11,765 nt of DNA from the NCBI GenBank assembly GCA_039815415.1, contig JBCBZH010000123.1:1-11765 (forward strand). The letters run 5' to 3'. Each line of letters begins with the position of its first letter. Within the stretch, counting starts at the first letter, position 1. This document shows positions 1 through 7,187 of the stretch, one piece after another. A model generated the notes under the pieces. That model saw only the letters and a program-made list of their open reading frames with translations. It was not told where the DNA came from and made no database searches. Both the position numbers and the translations under genes were made by a program. This DNA comes from JBCBZH01 sp039815415. Its GTDB lineage: Bacteria; Bacteroidota; Rhodothermia; Rhodothermales; Rubricoccaceae.

Positions 1-2282
1 AGCTGATCGGCGAGGTCGTCATTCGCAGCGAGAAGTTCGTCCGCAACCTTCAGGACACCCAGACCTCGGTTGCCGTACTTGACCAGAGGCAGCTGAAGGC
101 GATCCCCGTCCGAGACTGGGAGGACGCTACGCGCCAAGTCGGCAACGTGTCCACGAGCGGCAACGGCGTGTTCACCATCCGGGGCGTGCCGAACACGGGC
201 GTCGGCGGCGGCAGCGGCCCGACGGCCGCGCTCTACGTCGACGGTGTGCAGCAGGGTCGGTTCGGAACGTTCCGCACGATCCGCGGCGCCTGGGACCTCG
301 AGGCTGTGGAGGTCTTTCGCGGCCCGCAGTCCACGCTCTCGGGCCGCAACTCGCTGGCCGGTGCGGTCTACCTGCGCTCGGCGGCACCGTCGTTCGAGTA
401 CGGCGCCGCAGCCCGTATTCGGGGTGGGAGCAACGAGGCTCTCGAAGGCGCCTTCATGGTGACCGGCCCCATCATCCCGAATCAACTCGCGTTCCGCGTC
501 TCGGGCGAGTCCGGGACCGAGGACCGGGACTTCCGGTACGTCAACGTCACCTCCGACGACGACGACTTCGCCACGACGACGCAGCTCGACCAGCGCAACC
601 TCAAGGCCCGACTCCTCTTCACGCCGACGGCGCTCCCCGGCCTCTCCATCCTCGGCGGCTACACCCGCGCCTTCGACCGCCCTGGCGTCGCCAACGTGAC
701 CGCCACGGCCGACGCGGACGGAGGGTTGGACTTCAGCGCCCGTGAGAACCTCGGGCCGTTCGCCTTCTTCGAGGAGACGACGTTCGACGCCGCCAATCTG
801 GAGGCCACGTACGACCTCTCGCCCGCCCTCGCGTTGACGGCGCAGACCGGGTTCACGTCGATGGACTACGCCATCGACGGGCTCCGCTTCCAGACCGACG
901 ACCCGACCGTTTTCGTCCCGGTCGCCCAGCGATCGGACACGGACGAGACCACGTTCACGCAGGAGCTCCGGCTGAACGTCGAGACCGACCGGACGCGTGC
1001 CGTCTTCGGCGGCTACTACGGCCGGTTCGATAGCGACCGCCGCCGCAACGACCGCGGCGACGTGTTCGCGCTCGCTCGCCCCGGGATCGAGGCGCTCGTC
1101 GGTGGGCCGGTCCCGCCCTTCGGCATCATCTACAACGCCATCAACAACGACATCTCAGAGACCGACAACTACGCTGTCTTCGGCGAGGTGAACCACGAGG
1201 TGATCGACGGTCTCACGCTGACGGCCGGGCTCCGCTACGACTACGAGGAGTTCACCAGCAACCTCATCAACGAGGACCCGTCGGTCGAGTTCGAGGGAAC
1301 GCCGCCCCCGCTCGTCCCGGCCGAGCCACAGATCCGCGAGTTCATCCTCCAAGCCGTCGCTTCCAGCGACGAGGCGGCCGAGACGACGTTCGACGCCTTC
1401 CTCCCCAAGTTCGGCGCCGTCTACGACCTCACGCCCGACGCGTCTCTCGGCGCGACCGTCCAGCGCGGCTACCGCTCCGGCGGGGCGTTCTTCCTCCTGG
1501 GCGCGGACGCGCTCAACGAGTACGACCCCGAGTACACCTGGAACTACGAACTCGCGCTGCGCAGCCGCTGGCTCGGCGGGCGGCTCATCGCCAACGCCAA
1601 CGTGTTCTACACTGACTGGCGCGACCAGCAGGTCTCGGTCCCGAACGACATCAACCCAAACTTTTTCGAGACCATCAACGCGGGCGCATCCACGCTCTAC
1701 GGCGGCGAGCTCGAGCTCCGCGCCGTCCCCGCCAGAGGCCTCACCGTCTACAGCTCTCTCGGCTTGACGAACTCCCAGTTCGACGAGTTCATCCGGCCCG
1801 AGAACGTCCGCGACCAGCGCACCGGCGACCTCGTCCGCGTCGAACGCGACCTCGCGGGGCTCCAGTTCCCCGGCGCTCCGGAGACCACGCTCGCCTTCGG
1901 CGCCATCTTCGACTCCGGGAGCGGACCCTTCGGTGCCCTCAACGTCAACTACGTCGGGGAGAACTTCACCCAGGTGGGGTCGGGCGTGAGCGACCAAGAG
2001 ATCATCGAGAACCCCGCCGCCGCGACCGACGACCCGGCGGTGTTCCGGCTGGGCGACCTCGACAACGAAGAGCGGCTCCGTGCGGGCGACTACGTCTCGG
2101 TGGACGCGCAACTCGGGTACACGCTTGAACTCCAGGGCACGGCGGTTCGCGTGACCGGCTTCGCCCGCAACCTCCTCGACGTGACGGCCACGGACCGCCG
2201 GTTCATCAACGTCCTCGGCGGTGTGGACGGCCAGGTCGTCCAGCCACGCGTGATCGGGCTCAGCCTCGACGTGGAGGTCTAG
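1..2282 (+). CDS. TonB-dependent outer-membrane receptor, 5'-truncated by the window start
   Basis: This is an outer-membrane gated channel, probably for a ferric-siderophore. The reading frame is open from base 3 without any stop, so the gene starts before the window; 759 residues are visible. A TonB-box-like stretch (GEVVIRSEK) sits at the very beginning. It is followed by the plug domain, with FTIRGVPNTG, ALYVDGV, LEAVEVFRGPQSTLSGRNS and AGAVYLRS (fragment residues about 55-125), the usual receptor plug signature. The rest is a beta-barrel with many alternating aromatic/polar strands ending in VIGLSLDVEV. The signal peptide, and any N-terminal carboxypeptidase-like domain, lie upstream. 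An internal GTG at 147 is not the start, because the plug homology continues upstream of it. The next gene begins 2 nt after the stop, followed by siderophore-reduction membrane genes, which supports a siderophore rather than a sugar or cobalamin substrate. The exact ligand cannot be told from sequence. Confidence 0.93.
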   Translation, partial: LIGEVVIRSEKFVRNLQDTQTSVAVLDQRQLKAIPVRDWEDATRQVGNVSTSGNGVFTIRGVPNTGVGGGSGPTAALYVDGVQQGRFGTFRTIRGAWDLEAVEVFRGPQSTLSGRNSLAGAVYLRSAAPSFEYGAAARIRGGSNEALEGAFMVTGPIIPNQLAFRVSGESGTEDRDFRYVNVTSDDDDFATTTQLDQRNLKARLLFTPTALPGLSILGGYTRAFDRPGVANVTATADADGGLDFSARENLGPFAFFEETTFDAANLEATYDLSPALALTAQTGFTSMDYAIDGLRFQTDDPTVFVPVAQRSDTDETTFTQELRLNVETDRTRAVFGGYYGRFDSDRRRNDRGDVFALARPGIEALVGGPVPPFGIIYNAINNDISETDNYAVFGEVNHEVIDGLTLTAGLRYDYEEFTSNLINEDPSVEFEGTPPPLVPAEPQIREFILQAVASSDEAAETTFDAFLPKFGAVYDLTPDASLGATVQRGYRSGGAFFLLGADALNEYDPEYTWNYELALRSRWLGGRLIANANVFYTDWRDQQVSVPNDINPNFFETINAGASTLYGGELELRAVPARGLTVYSSLGLTNSQFDEFIRPENVRDQRTGDLVRVERDLAGLQFPGAPETTLAFGAIFDSGSGPFGALNVNYVGENFTQVGSGVSDQEIIENPAAATDDPAVFRLGDLDNEERLRAGDYVSVDAQLGYTLELQGTAVRVTGFARNLLDVTATDRRFINVLGGVDGQVVQPRVIGLSLDVEV
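2273..2277 (+). promoter_or_regulatory. Shine-Dalgarno (GGAGG) for the small membrane protein at 2285
   Basis: A perfect GGAGG lies 7 nt before the ATG at 2285, inside the last codons of the preceding receptor gene. It fixes the start of the 112-residue protein. It is the only clear Shine-Dalgarno among the starts in this window. The others have none and would rely on coupling or on Shine-Dalgarno-independent initiation, as is common in Bacteroidota-type bacteria. Confidence 0.6.
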
Positions 2283-2284
2283 AC

Positions 2285-2623
2285 ATGCTTGCTGTCGTCT
2301 CCATGCTCCTTGCTGTCGCGGCCTACGGGGCGTTCTACGCTGCTGCGCCAGGTCGCCAGTCGAAGGCACTCGGATCCTCGCGTCTGCTTCTCGGCGTGGG
2401 AGCCGTACTGACCGTCGCTGCGCTGGTGCTTTCCGCTGTCGCAACCGGTTCCGCGGTGGGACCGGCCCTCGTGCTGACGGTGATGATGGCCGCGGCGAGC
2501 ACGCTGGCGATGGCAGGCCCTTTCCTGTTGCCAGAGGCAGAGACCCCATCTCGCCGATCCCCCCCCGAAGGGCCAGACCGGTCGCCAGCTCGTCCTCCTG
2601 CACTGCCCCCGTCTGACTCATGA
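2285..2623 (+). CDS. Small three-helix membrane protein, DUF3325-like
   Basis: This is a 112-residue inner-membrane protein with three predicted helices (about residues 1-20, 31-52 and 58-82) and a proline/arginine-rich tail (83-112). Length, helix spacing and position match the small DUF3325 proteins encoded beside PepSY-domain proteins and TonB receptors in proteobacterial siderophore loci. I recognise this from overall pattern, not from a catalytic motif, so the family call is tentative. Related small membrane proteins (FpvH, FpvK) assist the PepSY protein FpvG in ferric-pyoverdine reduction in Pseudomonas. A similar helper role is inferred here. The stop overlaps the next start as ATGA, suggesting translational coupling. 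A run of eight C at 2559-2566 lies in the tail coding sequence, so a slip there would change the tail and the overlap. Confidence 0.8.
   Translation: MLAVVSMLLAVAAYGAFYAAAPGRQSKALGSSRLLLGVGAVLTVAALVLSAVATGSAVGPALVLTVMMAAASTLAMAGPFLLPEAETPSRRSPPEGPDRSPARPPALPPSDS
2559..2566 (+). repeat. C8 homopolymer tract inside the DUF3325-like gene
   Basis: Eight consecutive C residues encode the end of Ser92 plus Pro93-Pro94 of the 112-residue membrane protein. Tracts of this size can slip during replication. A one-base change would replace the last ~18 residues and disturb the ATGA junction with the next gene. It may also be a chance product of high GC and proline codons. Confidence 0.5.
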
Positions 2624-2907
2624 AGCACAACTGGACCAAAGGTGAGGGATGGGGCAAAGGGACGGCTGGCGTCTTCGGCGGTTTCGTCGCCTTCATCCTG
2701 TTTGGGCTCTCGCTCGGCACAGCGCTCCCCGACCTCGGCGTGCCGATCGGTGTGGCCGTTGCGATAGCCGTCGCGCTCTCTGTTCCCGTCTGGACCGGAC
2801 TCATCCTGTGGGCTGTCCTCGCGCCGAGCGGACGTGGAGCGTGGCTTCGCATGGGGGCGACGTCGTTGGTGCTTGGGGCTGTGACGGCCATCTCCTACGC
2901 CCTCTAA
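2620..2907 (+). CDS. Small three-helix membrane protein, DUF3649-like
   Basis: This is a 95-residue inner-membrane protein with a short Trp/Lys-rich N-terminus (KHNWTKGEGWGKGTAGV) and three hydrophobic segments at about 14-36, 41-69 and 75-94. The WGKGTAGVFGG entry into helix 1, the VWTGLILWAV segment and the GRGAWLRM loop before helix 3 look like DUF3649 proteins. Those occur with DUF3325 and PepSY-domain proteins in siderophore-uptake operons. The assignment is tentative and from memory of the family pattern. The ATG overlaps the upstream stop (ATGA) and lacks its own ribosome site, which points to coupled translation. The PepSY gene starts 4 nt downstream. A role as accessory subunit of a ferric-siderophore reduction complex is inferred from this order. 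Confidence 0.78.
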   Translation: MKHNWTKGEGWGKGTAGVFGGFVAFILFGLSLGTALPDLGVPIGVAVAIAVALSVPVWTGLILWAVLAPSGRGAWLRMGATSLVLGAVTAISYAL

Positions 2908-2911
2908 TCGG

Positions 2912-4594
2912 ATGGAGACGCCGACACAGATCCGGCCTCGCCTGGCGCCAACCGCCAGCGCGCCGACCTCGAATGGGGCACCGTCTGAACCAAAGAAGAA
3001 GCTCGTTGGGCCGCGTGCCTTCAAGCTCCTCTGGGACGGTCACTCGGTGACGGGCATCGTGATCGGGCTGGGCCTGTTCGTGATCTTCTACGCGGGGGCG
3101 TTCGCCCTCTACCGGGGTGAGCTGCACGCCTGGGCTGATCCGGCCATGCGAATCGCCGAAGAGCAGGTGACGCTTGATGAGGCGGTTGCCCCCCTGTTCG
3201 AGGCGAGGCCGCCAGCTCGAGGGACCGACCTGTTCGCCAACTTCCAGGTCCGCGAGCGGAGCTACTACTACGTCCGCTACCAGACGCCCGTCGGCGACAC
3301 GACGGAGACGGTCGAGGCGTCGATCAGTCCCGCTACAGGGGAGGTGATTGCAGAGGGGGCACGAGGGTGGCGGAGCGAACTCTCAGAGATCCTCTACCGG
3401 CTCCACTTCTTTGGACAAGGTGGGTTCTGGGGCGAGCTGGCGGCCGGGTTTATCGCGGTGTTCTTCCTGTTCGCCGTTGTCAGTGGCATCCTGATTCACC
3501 TTCGGAAGCTGCCCAAGGACTGGCACACCTTCCGCCCACGCAGCAAGCTCCGGACATCGCTCGCGGATGCCCACAACGTGCTCGGCCTCATCGGCCTGCC
3601 GTTCGCCGCGATGTACGCGATCTCGGGCGCCTTCCTGGCCCTCCTCATCATTCTGCTTGCGCCGACGGTCATTGTCGTGTTTGGGGGCGACCAGGAGGCA
3701 GCGCTCGAGCTGTCTGCCGGGGTCGAGGTCCCTCCGCACGAGCTGACGGGTGAGCCCGCAGAGATGCTGTCGTTCGCGGAGTACGCCGAGGCGCTGCCGT
3801 CGGCCTGGGACGATGTGGACGTGACCGTGATGAACATCCACGGCTGGGGCGACGAAGCAGCCATTGTCCAGGTGTACGGGGATGCCCAGAAGTCACTTAC
3901 AGCTGGTCCGCAGGCCATTCTCCAAGCATCCACCGGTGAGGTGCTTGTCTCGAACGATCCGGCCATCGGGAATGCGCTTGGGGGGACAACCGCGGCGCTT
4001 GTCAACCTGCACTACGCCCGATTCGGCCCTGGGACGCCGTTCGCCAAGATCCTCTACTTCCTGCTCGCGCTGGCGACGAGTGCGGTCATCCTGACGGGCA
4101 ACATCCTGTGGGTTCTTGTCCGGCGTCCGAAGGACCCACGCGCAACGCCGCGATTGCACCGGTTCCTAGGTCGCCTGACGGTCGGTGTCGGCTGTGGGCT
4201 CGTGGCGGCGGTGCCGGTTCTATTCCTCGTTTCGGCCGCGCTGCCGATGGACACGGAGGGCCTGAAGACGTGGGAGAACGTCGCCCTCTTTGTGCCGTGG
4301 GTGGTCCTGGTCGCGGCGGCGTTCGTCGGCCCTTCGGCCGTGTGGGCGGCGCGGTGGCAGCTCGGGCTGGCGGGCGTGCTGAGCCTGCTGGTCCCCATTG
4401 CGAACGGTGTTGTCACGGGCGACTGGCCCTGGGTGGCAGCCACCAGTGGGCTACCGCGCATCGTCACAATCGACATCGGATTCCTGCTGATGGGCGGCGT
4501 GTTGCTGTGGGTGGCGGGGCGTCTTCGTGCGACCGAAGCCCCAGCTTCTTTCACTGTCACCTCGCGGGCGCCCGTCGCCCCTGCAGTCTCGTAG
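2912..4594 (+). CDS. PepSY-domain/PepSY-associated TM protein (PiuB/FoxB/FpvG-like siderophore-iron reductase)
   Basis: This is a 560-residue polytopic inner-membrane protein, about eight helices: TM1 48-68, TM2 173-196, TM3 221-257, TM4 378-403, then four more between 421 and 537. Two periplasmic PepSY-like regions lie between TM1-TM2 and TM3-TM4, marked by SPATGEV (139-145) and QASTGEVL (338-345). WDGHSVTG, the IHLRKLPKDWHTFRPR block (195-210), DAHNVLGLIGLP and NLHYARFG are typical of the PepSY_TM family. Histidines 44, 165, 196, 205, 221 and 367 recur in the paralogue at 7188 and are candidate heme or metal ligands. Known relatives FpvG and FoxB act in the reduction or release of iron from ferric-siderophores in the periplasm or inner membrane; that role is inferred here. 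No FAD or NAD(P)H domain is seen, so the electron source is unknown. The N-terminal ~35 residues are a low-complexity cytoplasmic tail. It starts 4 nt after the DUF3649-like gene. Confidence 0.9.
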   Translation: METPTQIRPRLAPTASAPTSNGAPSEPKKKLVGPRAFKLLWDGHSVTGIVIGLGLFVIFYAGAFALYRGELHAWADPAMRIAEEQVTLDEAVAPLFEARPPARGTDLFANFQVRERSYYYVRYQTPVGDTTETVEASISPATGEVIAEGARGWRSELSEILYRLHFFGQGGFWGELAAGFIAVFFLFAVVSGILIHLRKLPKDWHTFRPRSKLRTSLADAHNVLGLIGLPFAAMYAISGAFLALLIILLAPTVIVVFGGDQEAALELSAGVEVPPHELTGEPAEMLSFAEYAEALPSAWDDVDVTVMNIHGWGDEAAIVQVYGDAQKSLTAGPQAILQASTGEVLVSNDPAIGNALGGTTAALVNLHYARFGPGTPFAKILYFLLALATSAVILTGNILWVLVRRPKDPRATPRLHRFLGRLTVGVGCGLVAAVPVLFLVSAALPMDTEGLKTWENVALFVPWVVLVAAAFVGPSAVWAARWQLGLAGVLSLLVPIANGVVTGDWPWVAATSGLPRIVTIDIGFLLMGGVLLWVAGRLRATEAPASFTVTSRAPVAPAVS

Positions 4595-4601
4595 CGGCTG
4601 T

Positions 4602-4640
4602 GCCCTTGGGGCCGGCCTCCTTGTTGTCTCACCCCAGGGC
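4602..4640 (+). repeat. Inverted repeat between the first PepSY gene and the second receptor gene
   Basis: The arms 4602-4611 and 4632-4640 can pair over nine base pairs with one bulged T, around a 20-nt loop that contains CCTCCTT. It lies in the 61-nt gap before the ATG at 4656. No T-run follows, so it is not a standard intrinsic terminator. It could be an mRNA processing or attenuation hairpin, or chance. Confidence 0.25.
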
Positions 4641-4655
4641 CCAGCCCCATTTCTC

Positions 4656-7184
4656 ATGACCCCCCCCGTTTCTCGCCTCGCACTCGCGCTGGCGATCCTG
4701 TTCACGGTTCCGACAGCAGTCGCTCAAACCGGCACCATCGTTGGCACCGTGATCGATGCCAACGGTACCCCGCTCCCCGGTGTCAACGCTCGCGTCGACA
4801 ACACCACGCTTGGGGCGGCCTCCGACGCGGACGGCGCGTTCCGGATCGTAGGCGTCCCGTCGGGACCGCAGACGGTTCTCGTTACACTCCTGGGCTACAT
4901 CCGCGTTGAGCGCGAGGTGACGGTTCCAGCGGGCAGTGAAGTCCGGGTTGACCTCACGCTCACCGCCGACGCACTTCGCCTGAGTGAAGTCGCAGTCACG
5001 GCGAGCCGTCGTGAGGAAGATCTCTCGCAGGTCCCGCGTGCCGTCGATGTCGTTCCCCAGGAGGTCGTAGAGCTCTACACCGAGCAAACCTCGGATCTCT
5101 CGGCGACACTCGGCAAGTTCGTTCCCAACTTCACCTCTCCCTCCGTCGGGAATGACGTGTTTCTGGCGACGCTCCGCGGCCGAGCACCGCTCTACTTGGT
5201 CGACGGAGTGCCTCTTCAGTCCAACGAAGGATTGCGAGGCGCTGTCCTCGGCAACCTCGACCCGTTCATGCTGGAGCGGATCGAGGTGCTCTACGGCGCC
5301 TCCACGATCTACGGCGGGGGCGCGCCCGGTGGTGTGATCCAGTTCTTTACGAAGGATCCCAGCGCGGAGCCTCTCGACGTAGACGTCCAGCTGTTCGCTC
5401 GCAACTACCTCGTTGATGGCACCATCCTGGACGGGGATGCGCTTGACATTCGCACGGCGACCAACGTCTCCGGTACGCAGGGAGCCTTCCAGTACCTCCT
5501 CAGTGGCACGTTCGAGACCACGAACGGCGCCTTCCGTCCCGACGGGGAGCGCATCGCACCCATTGGGACCAGCGACTACGACGACTACTCGCTCTTCGGG
5601 AAACTCCGGTACGAGCTGGGGTCCTCCCAGTCCGTCCAGGTCACGGCCAGCCGGTCCTATCGTGAGCCGAACAACTCCTTCTTCGGCGTTCAGGTGCTCG
5701 ACGACGATCTCCTGGCCGATCCAGACCGCTCGGCCGCTGTCGCGCTCCCAGTCGAGACGGCGTTCACCTACGACAACCCGGTTAGCCAGACCTACTACTC
5801 GTTCAATGGGCAGTACGAAAACTCGGCACTGGCGGGTGGATCGCTGCGGATCCAGGGCTACTACTTCGACACCAACTTCCAGCAGGGAGGCGCGGACATC
5901 CGCGGCCTGCTCACCCGAAATGGTGGCACGTTCCCGGACGAGTGGCCAGGGCTGTTCCAGACCAGCTCCGATGCCAACCAGGGGGGCGCGCGTGCAGAGT
6001 ACGTTCGGCCCGTCGGTGACCAAGTTCTTGTGACCATCGGAGGTGACGTGCTGCAGGCGAACGACTCGACGCCGGTGACACTTTCTGCGGAGGGCCCATT
6101 CGATGCGGAGAACCGCTTCGACGGCTCCGGCGGCATCCAGGACCAGGGAGCGCCTACCGAGCTATTCCAGGCCGGCGCGTTCGTGCAGACGGACGTAGAC
6201 GCGACGGAGCGGCTTCGTCTCTCTGGTGGCGCTCGATTCGACTACATCACATTTGACGTTCTCCCGTTCACGCCCACCTTCACGCGGGTTGAACCGGGGG
6301 TCCAGCGGCCGGGCGGATCGGGTACAAACTCTGGACTCTCCGTTAACCTCGGCGCAGCGTTCGAGGCCATCGACAACACAACCGTTTACGCCAACTTCTC
6401 GCAAGGCTTCTCGTTGCCCAGCCTCGCGTTCCTCGTGGTGAACATCGATCCCGGCGTGCCAATCGAGGGTGACGAAATCGTGTCACCGCAGATCGTCAAC
6501 AGCGTCGATCTCGGCGTGCGCGGCCAGTTGGGGAGCACCTTCGCGTATGGTCTTGCAGGCTTCTACGCCTTTTCCGAGGACGCCTCACAGATCCAGTTCG
6601 ACACCGCGACGGGCCAGGGGTCTCGCGTGCAGGCACCGCAACGCAACTACGGCTTCGAGGCGACTGTAGAAGCCGCACCAGCTGATGGATTCCGCATCGG
6701 CGCCGACGTGTCGATCACAGAGACGGACGTGGATCCGCAGGACGATGGCTCCTTCCAGCCCGCATCCAGCATCGAGGTTATCCCGCTGACGACGGCGATC
6801 CGGGCGTCCTATGCCATCCCCTCTGTGAAAGGCCTTGCGTTCAACGCCGAGGTGTTCACGATCAATAACCGCGACCGGGCCTTCAATTTCCTTCTCGACA
6901 ACGACGGCGACGGGGAGCCCGACGTGGACGAGGAAGGCGTTCCAGCGCGCGCCGATGCCTACAGCCTCCGCGGCTACACGACCCTGGATCTAGGAGCGAG
7001 CTACCAGATTCCGCCTTCTGCTCTTGGTGGCGTTGGAGGTCGTCTCGGTGTTCAGGTGCTCAACCTGCTCAACGAGACGTTCATCCCGACGATCTCGCAG
7101 CGCCAGGTCGGCCCCATCTTCTCGAGCCGCCGCCGCAACGGCCTCGGGCGCAACGTCACGGTCACACTCAGCCTCGACATCTAG
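4656..7184 (+). CDS. TonB-dependent siderophore receptor with N-terminal CarboxypepD_reg-like domain (IutA-like plug)
   Basis: This is an 842-residue outer-membrane receptor. The ATG at 4656 is chosen because it begins a clear signal peptide (hydrophobic LALALAILFTV, cleavage near AVAQ, residue 24). An in-frame start at 4527 would lie inside the PepSY gene and add 43 non-signal residues. Domains in order: CarboxypepD_reg-like beta-sandwich (about 26-103, with GTVIDANGTPLPGVNARV), TonB box LSEVAVTAS (109-117), plug (about 125-235, with ATLRGRAPLYLVDGVPL, ERIEVLYGASTIYGGGAPGG), then a 22-strand-type barrel to the end. The LRGR...LVDGVPL and YGGGAPGGVI motifs and YANFSQGFSLPSLA in the barrel resemble IutA/aerobactin-class receptors for hydroxamate-citrate siderophores. 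This substrate guess is moderate at best. An EF-hand-like acidic loop occupies residues 748-759. A C8 run follows the start codon. A PepSY gene begins 3 nt after the stop. Confidence 0.93.
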   Translation: MTPPVSRLALALAILFTVPTAVAQTGTIVGTVIDANGTPLPGVNARVDNTTLGAASDADGAFRIVGVPSGPQTVLVTLLGYIRVEREVTVPAGSEVRVDLTLTADALRLSEVAVTASRREEDLSQVPRAVDVVPQEVVELYTEQTSDLSATLGKFVPNFTSPSVGNDVFLATLRGRAPLYLVDGVPLQSNEGLRGAVLGNLDPFMLERIEVLYGASTIYGGGAPGGVIQFFTKDPSAEPLDVDVQLFARNYLVDGTILDGDALDIRTATNVSGTQGAFQYLLSGTFETTNGAFRPDGERIAPIGTSDYDDYSLFGKLRYELGSSQSVQVTASRSYREPNNSFFGVQVLDDDLLADPDRSAAVALPVETAFTYDNPVSQTYYSFNGQYENSALAGGSLRIQGYYFDTNFQQGGADIRGLLTRNGGTFPDEWPGLFQTSSDANQGGARAEYVRPVGDQVLVTIGGDVLQANDSTPVTLSAEGPFDAENRFDGSGGIQDQGAPTELFQAGAFVQTDVDATERLRLSGGARFDYITFDVLPFTPTFTRVEPGVQRPGGSGTNSGLSVNLGAAFEAIDNTTVYANFSQGFSLPSLAFLVVNIDPGVPIEGDEIVSPQIVNSVDLGVRGQLGSTFAYGLAGFYAFSEDASQIQFDTATGQGSRVQAPQRNYGFEATVEAAPADGFRIGADVSITETDVDPQDDGSFQPASSIEVIPLTTAIRASYAIPSVKGLAFNAEVFTINNRDRAFNFLLDNDGDGEPDVDEEGVPARADAYSLRGYTTLDLGASYQIPPSALGGVGGRLGVQVLNLLNETFIPTISQRQVGPIFSSRRRNGLGRNVTVTLSLDI
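4660..4667 (+). repeat. C8 homopolymer tract in codons 2-4 of the second receptor gene
   Basis: Eight consecutive C residues follow the ATG A of the receptor start (Thr2-Pro3-Pro4). Gain or loss of one base would shift the frame before the signal peptide and switch the receptor off. Phase-variable homopolymer tracts are known in surface iron receptors of other bacteria. No evidence of variation is available from a single sequence, and length eight is borderline. Confidence 0.5.
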
Positions 7185-7187
7185 GCC

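Noticed and set aside
147..149. GTG as the start of the first receptor
   Set aside because: The same frame is open to the window start and encodes a TonB-box-like segment and the beginning of the plug upstream of this codon.
1155..2891. A 578-codon open frame on the - strand across the first receptor and small membrane genes
   Set aside because: It is antisense to genes with clear homology, has low-complexity Arg/Glu/Val-rich composition and no recognisable domain. Long antisense frames are expected where codons end in G or C.
4527..4655. In-frame upstream start for the second receptor
   Set aside because: It lies inside the end of the PepSY gene, and would bury the signal peptide 43 residues from the N-terminus.
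4629..6023. A 464-codon open frame on the - strand opposite the second receptor
   Set aside because: It is antisense to signal peptide, plug and barrel coding sequence, with no domain, signal or membrane pattern of its own.
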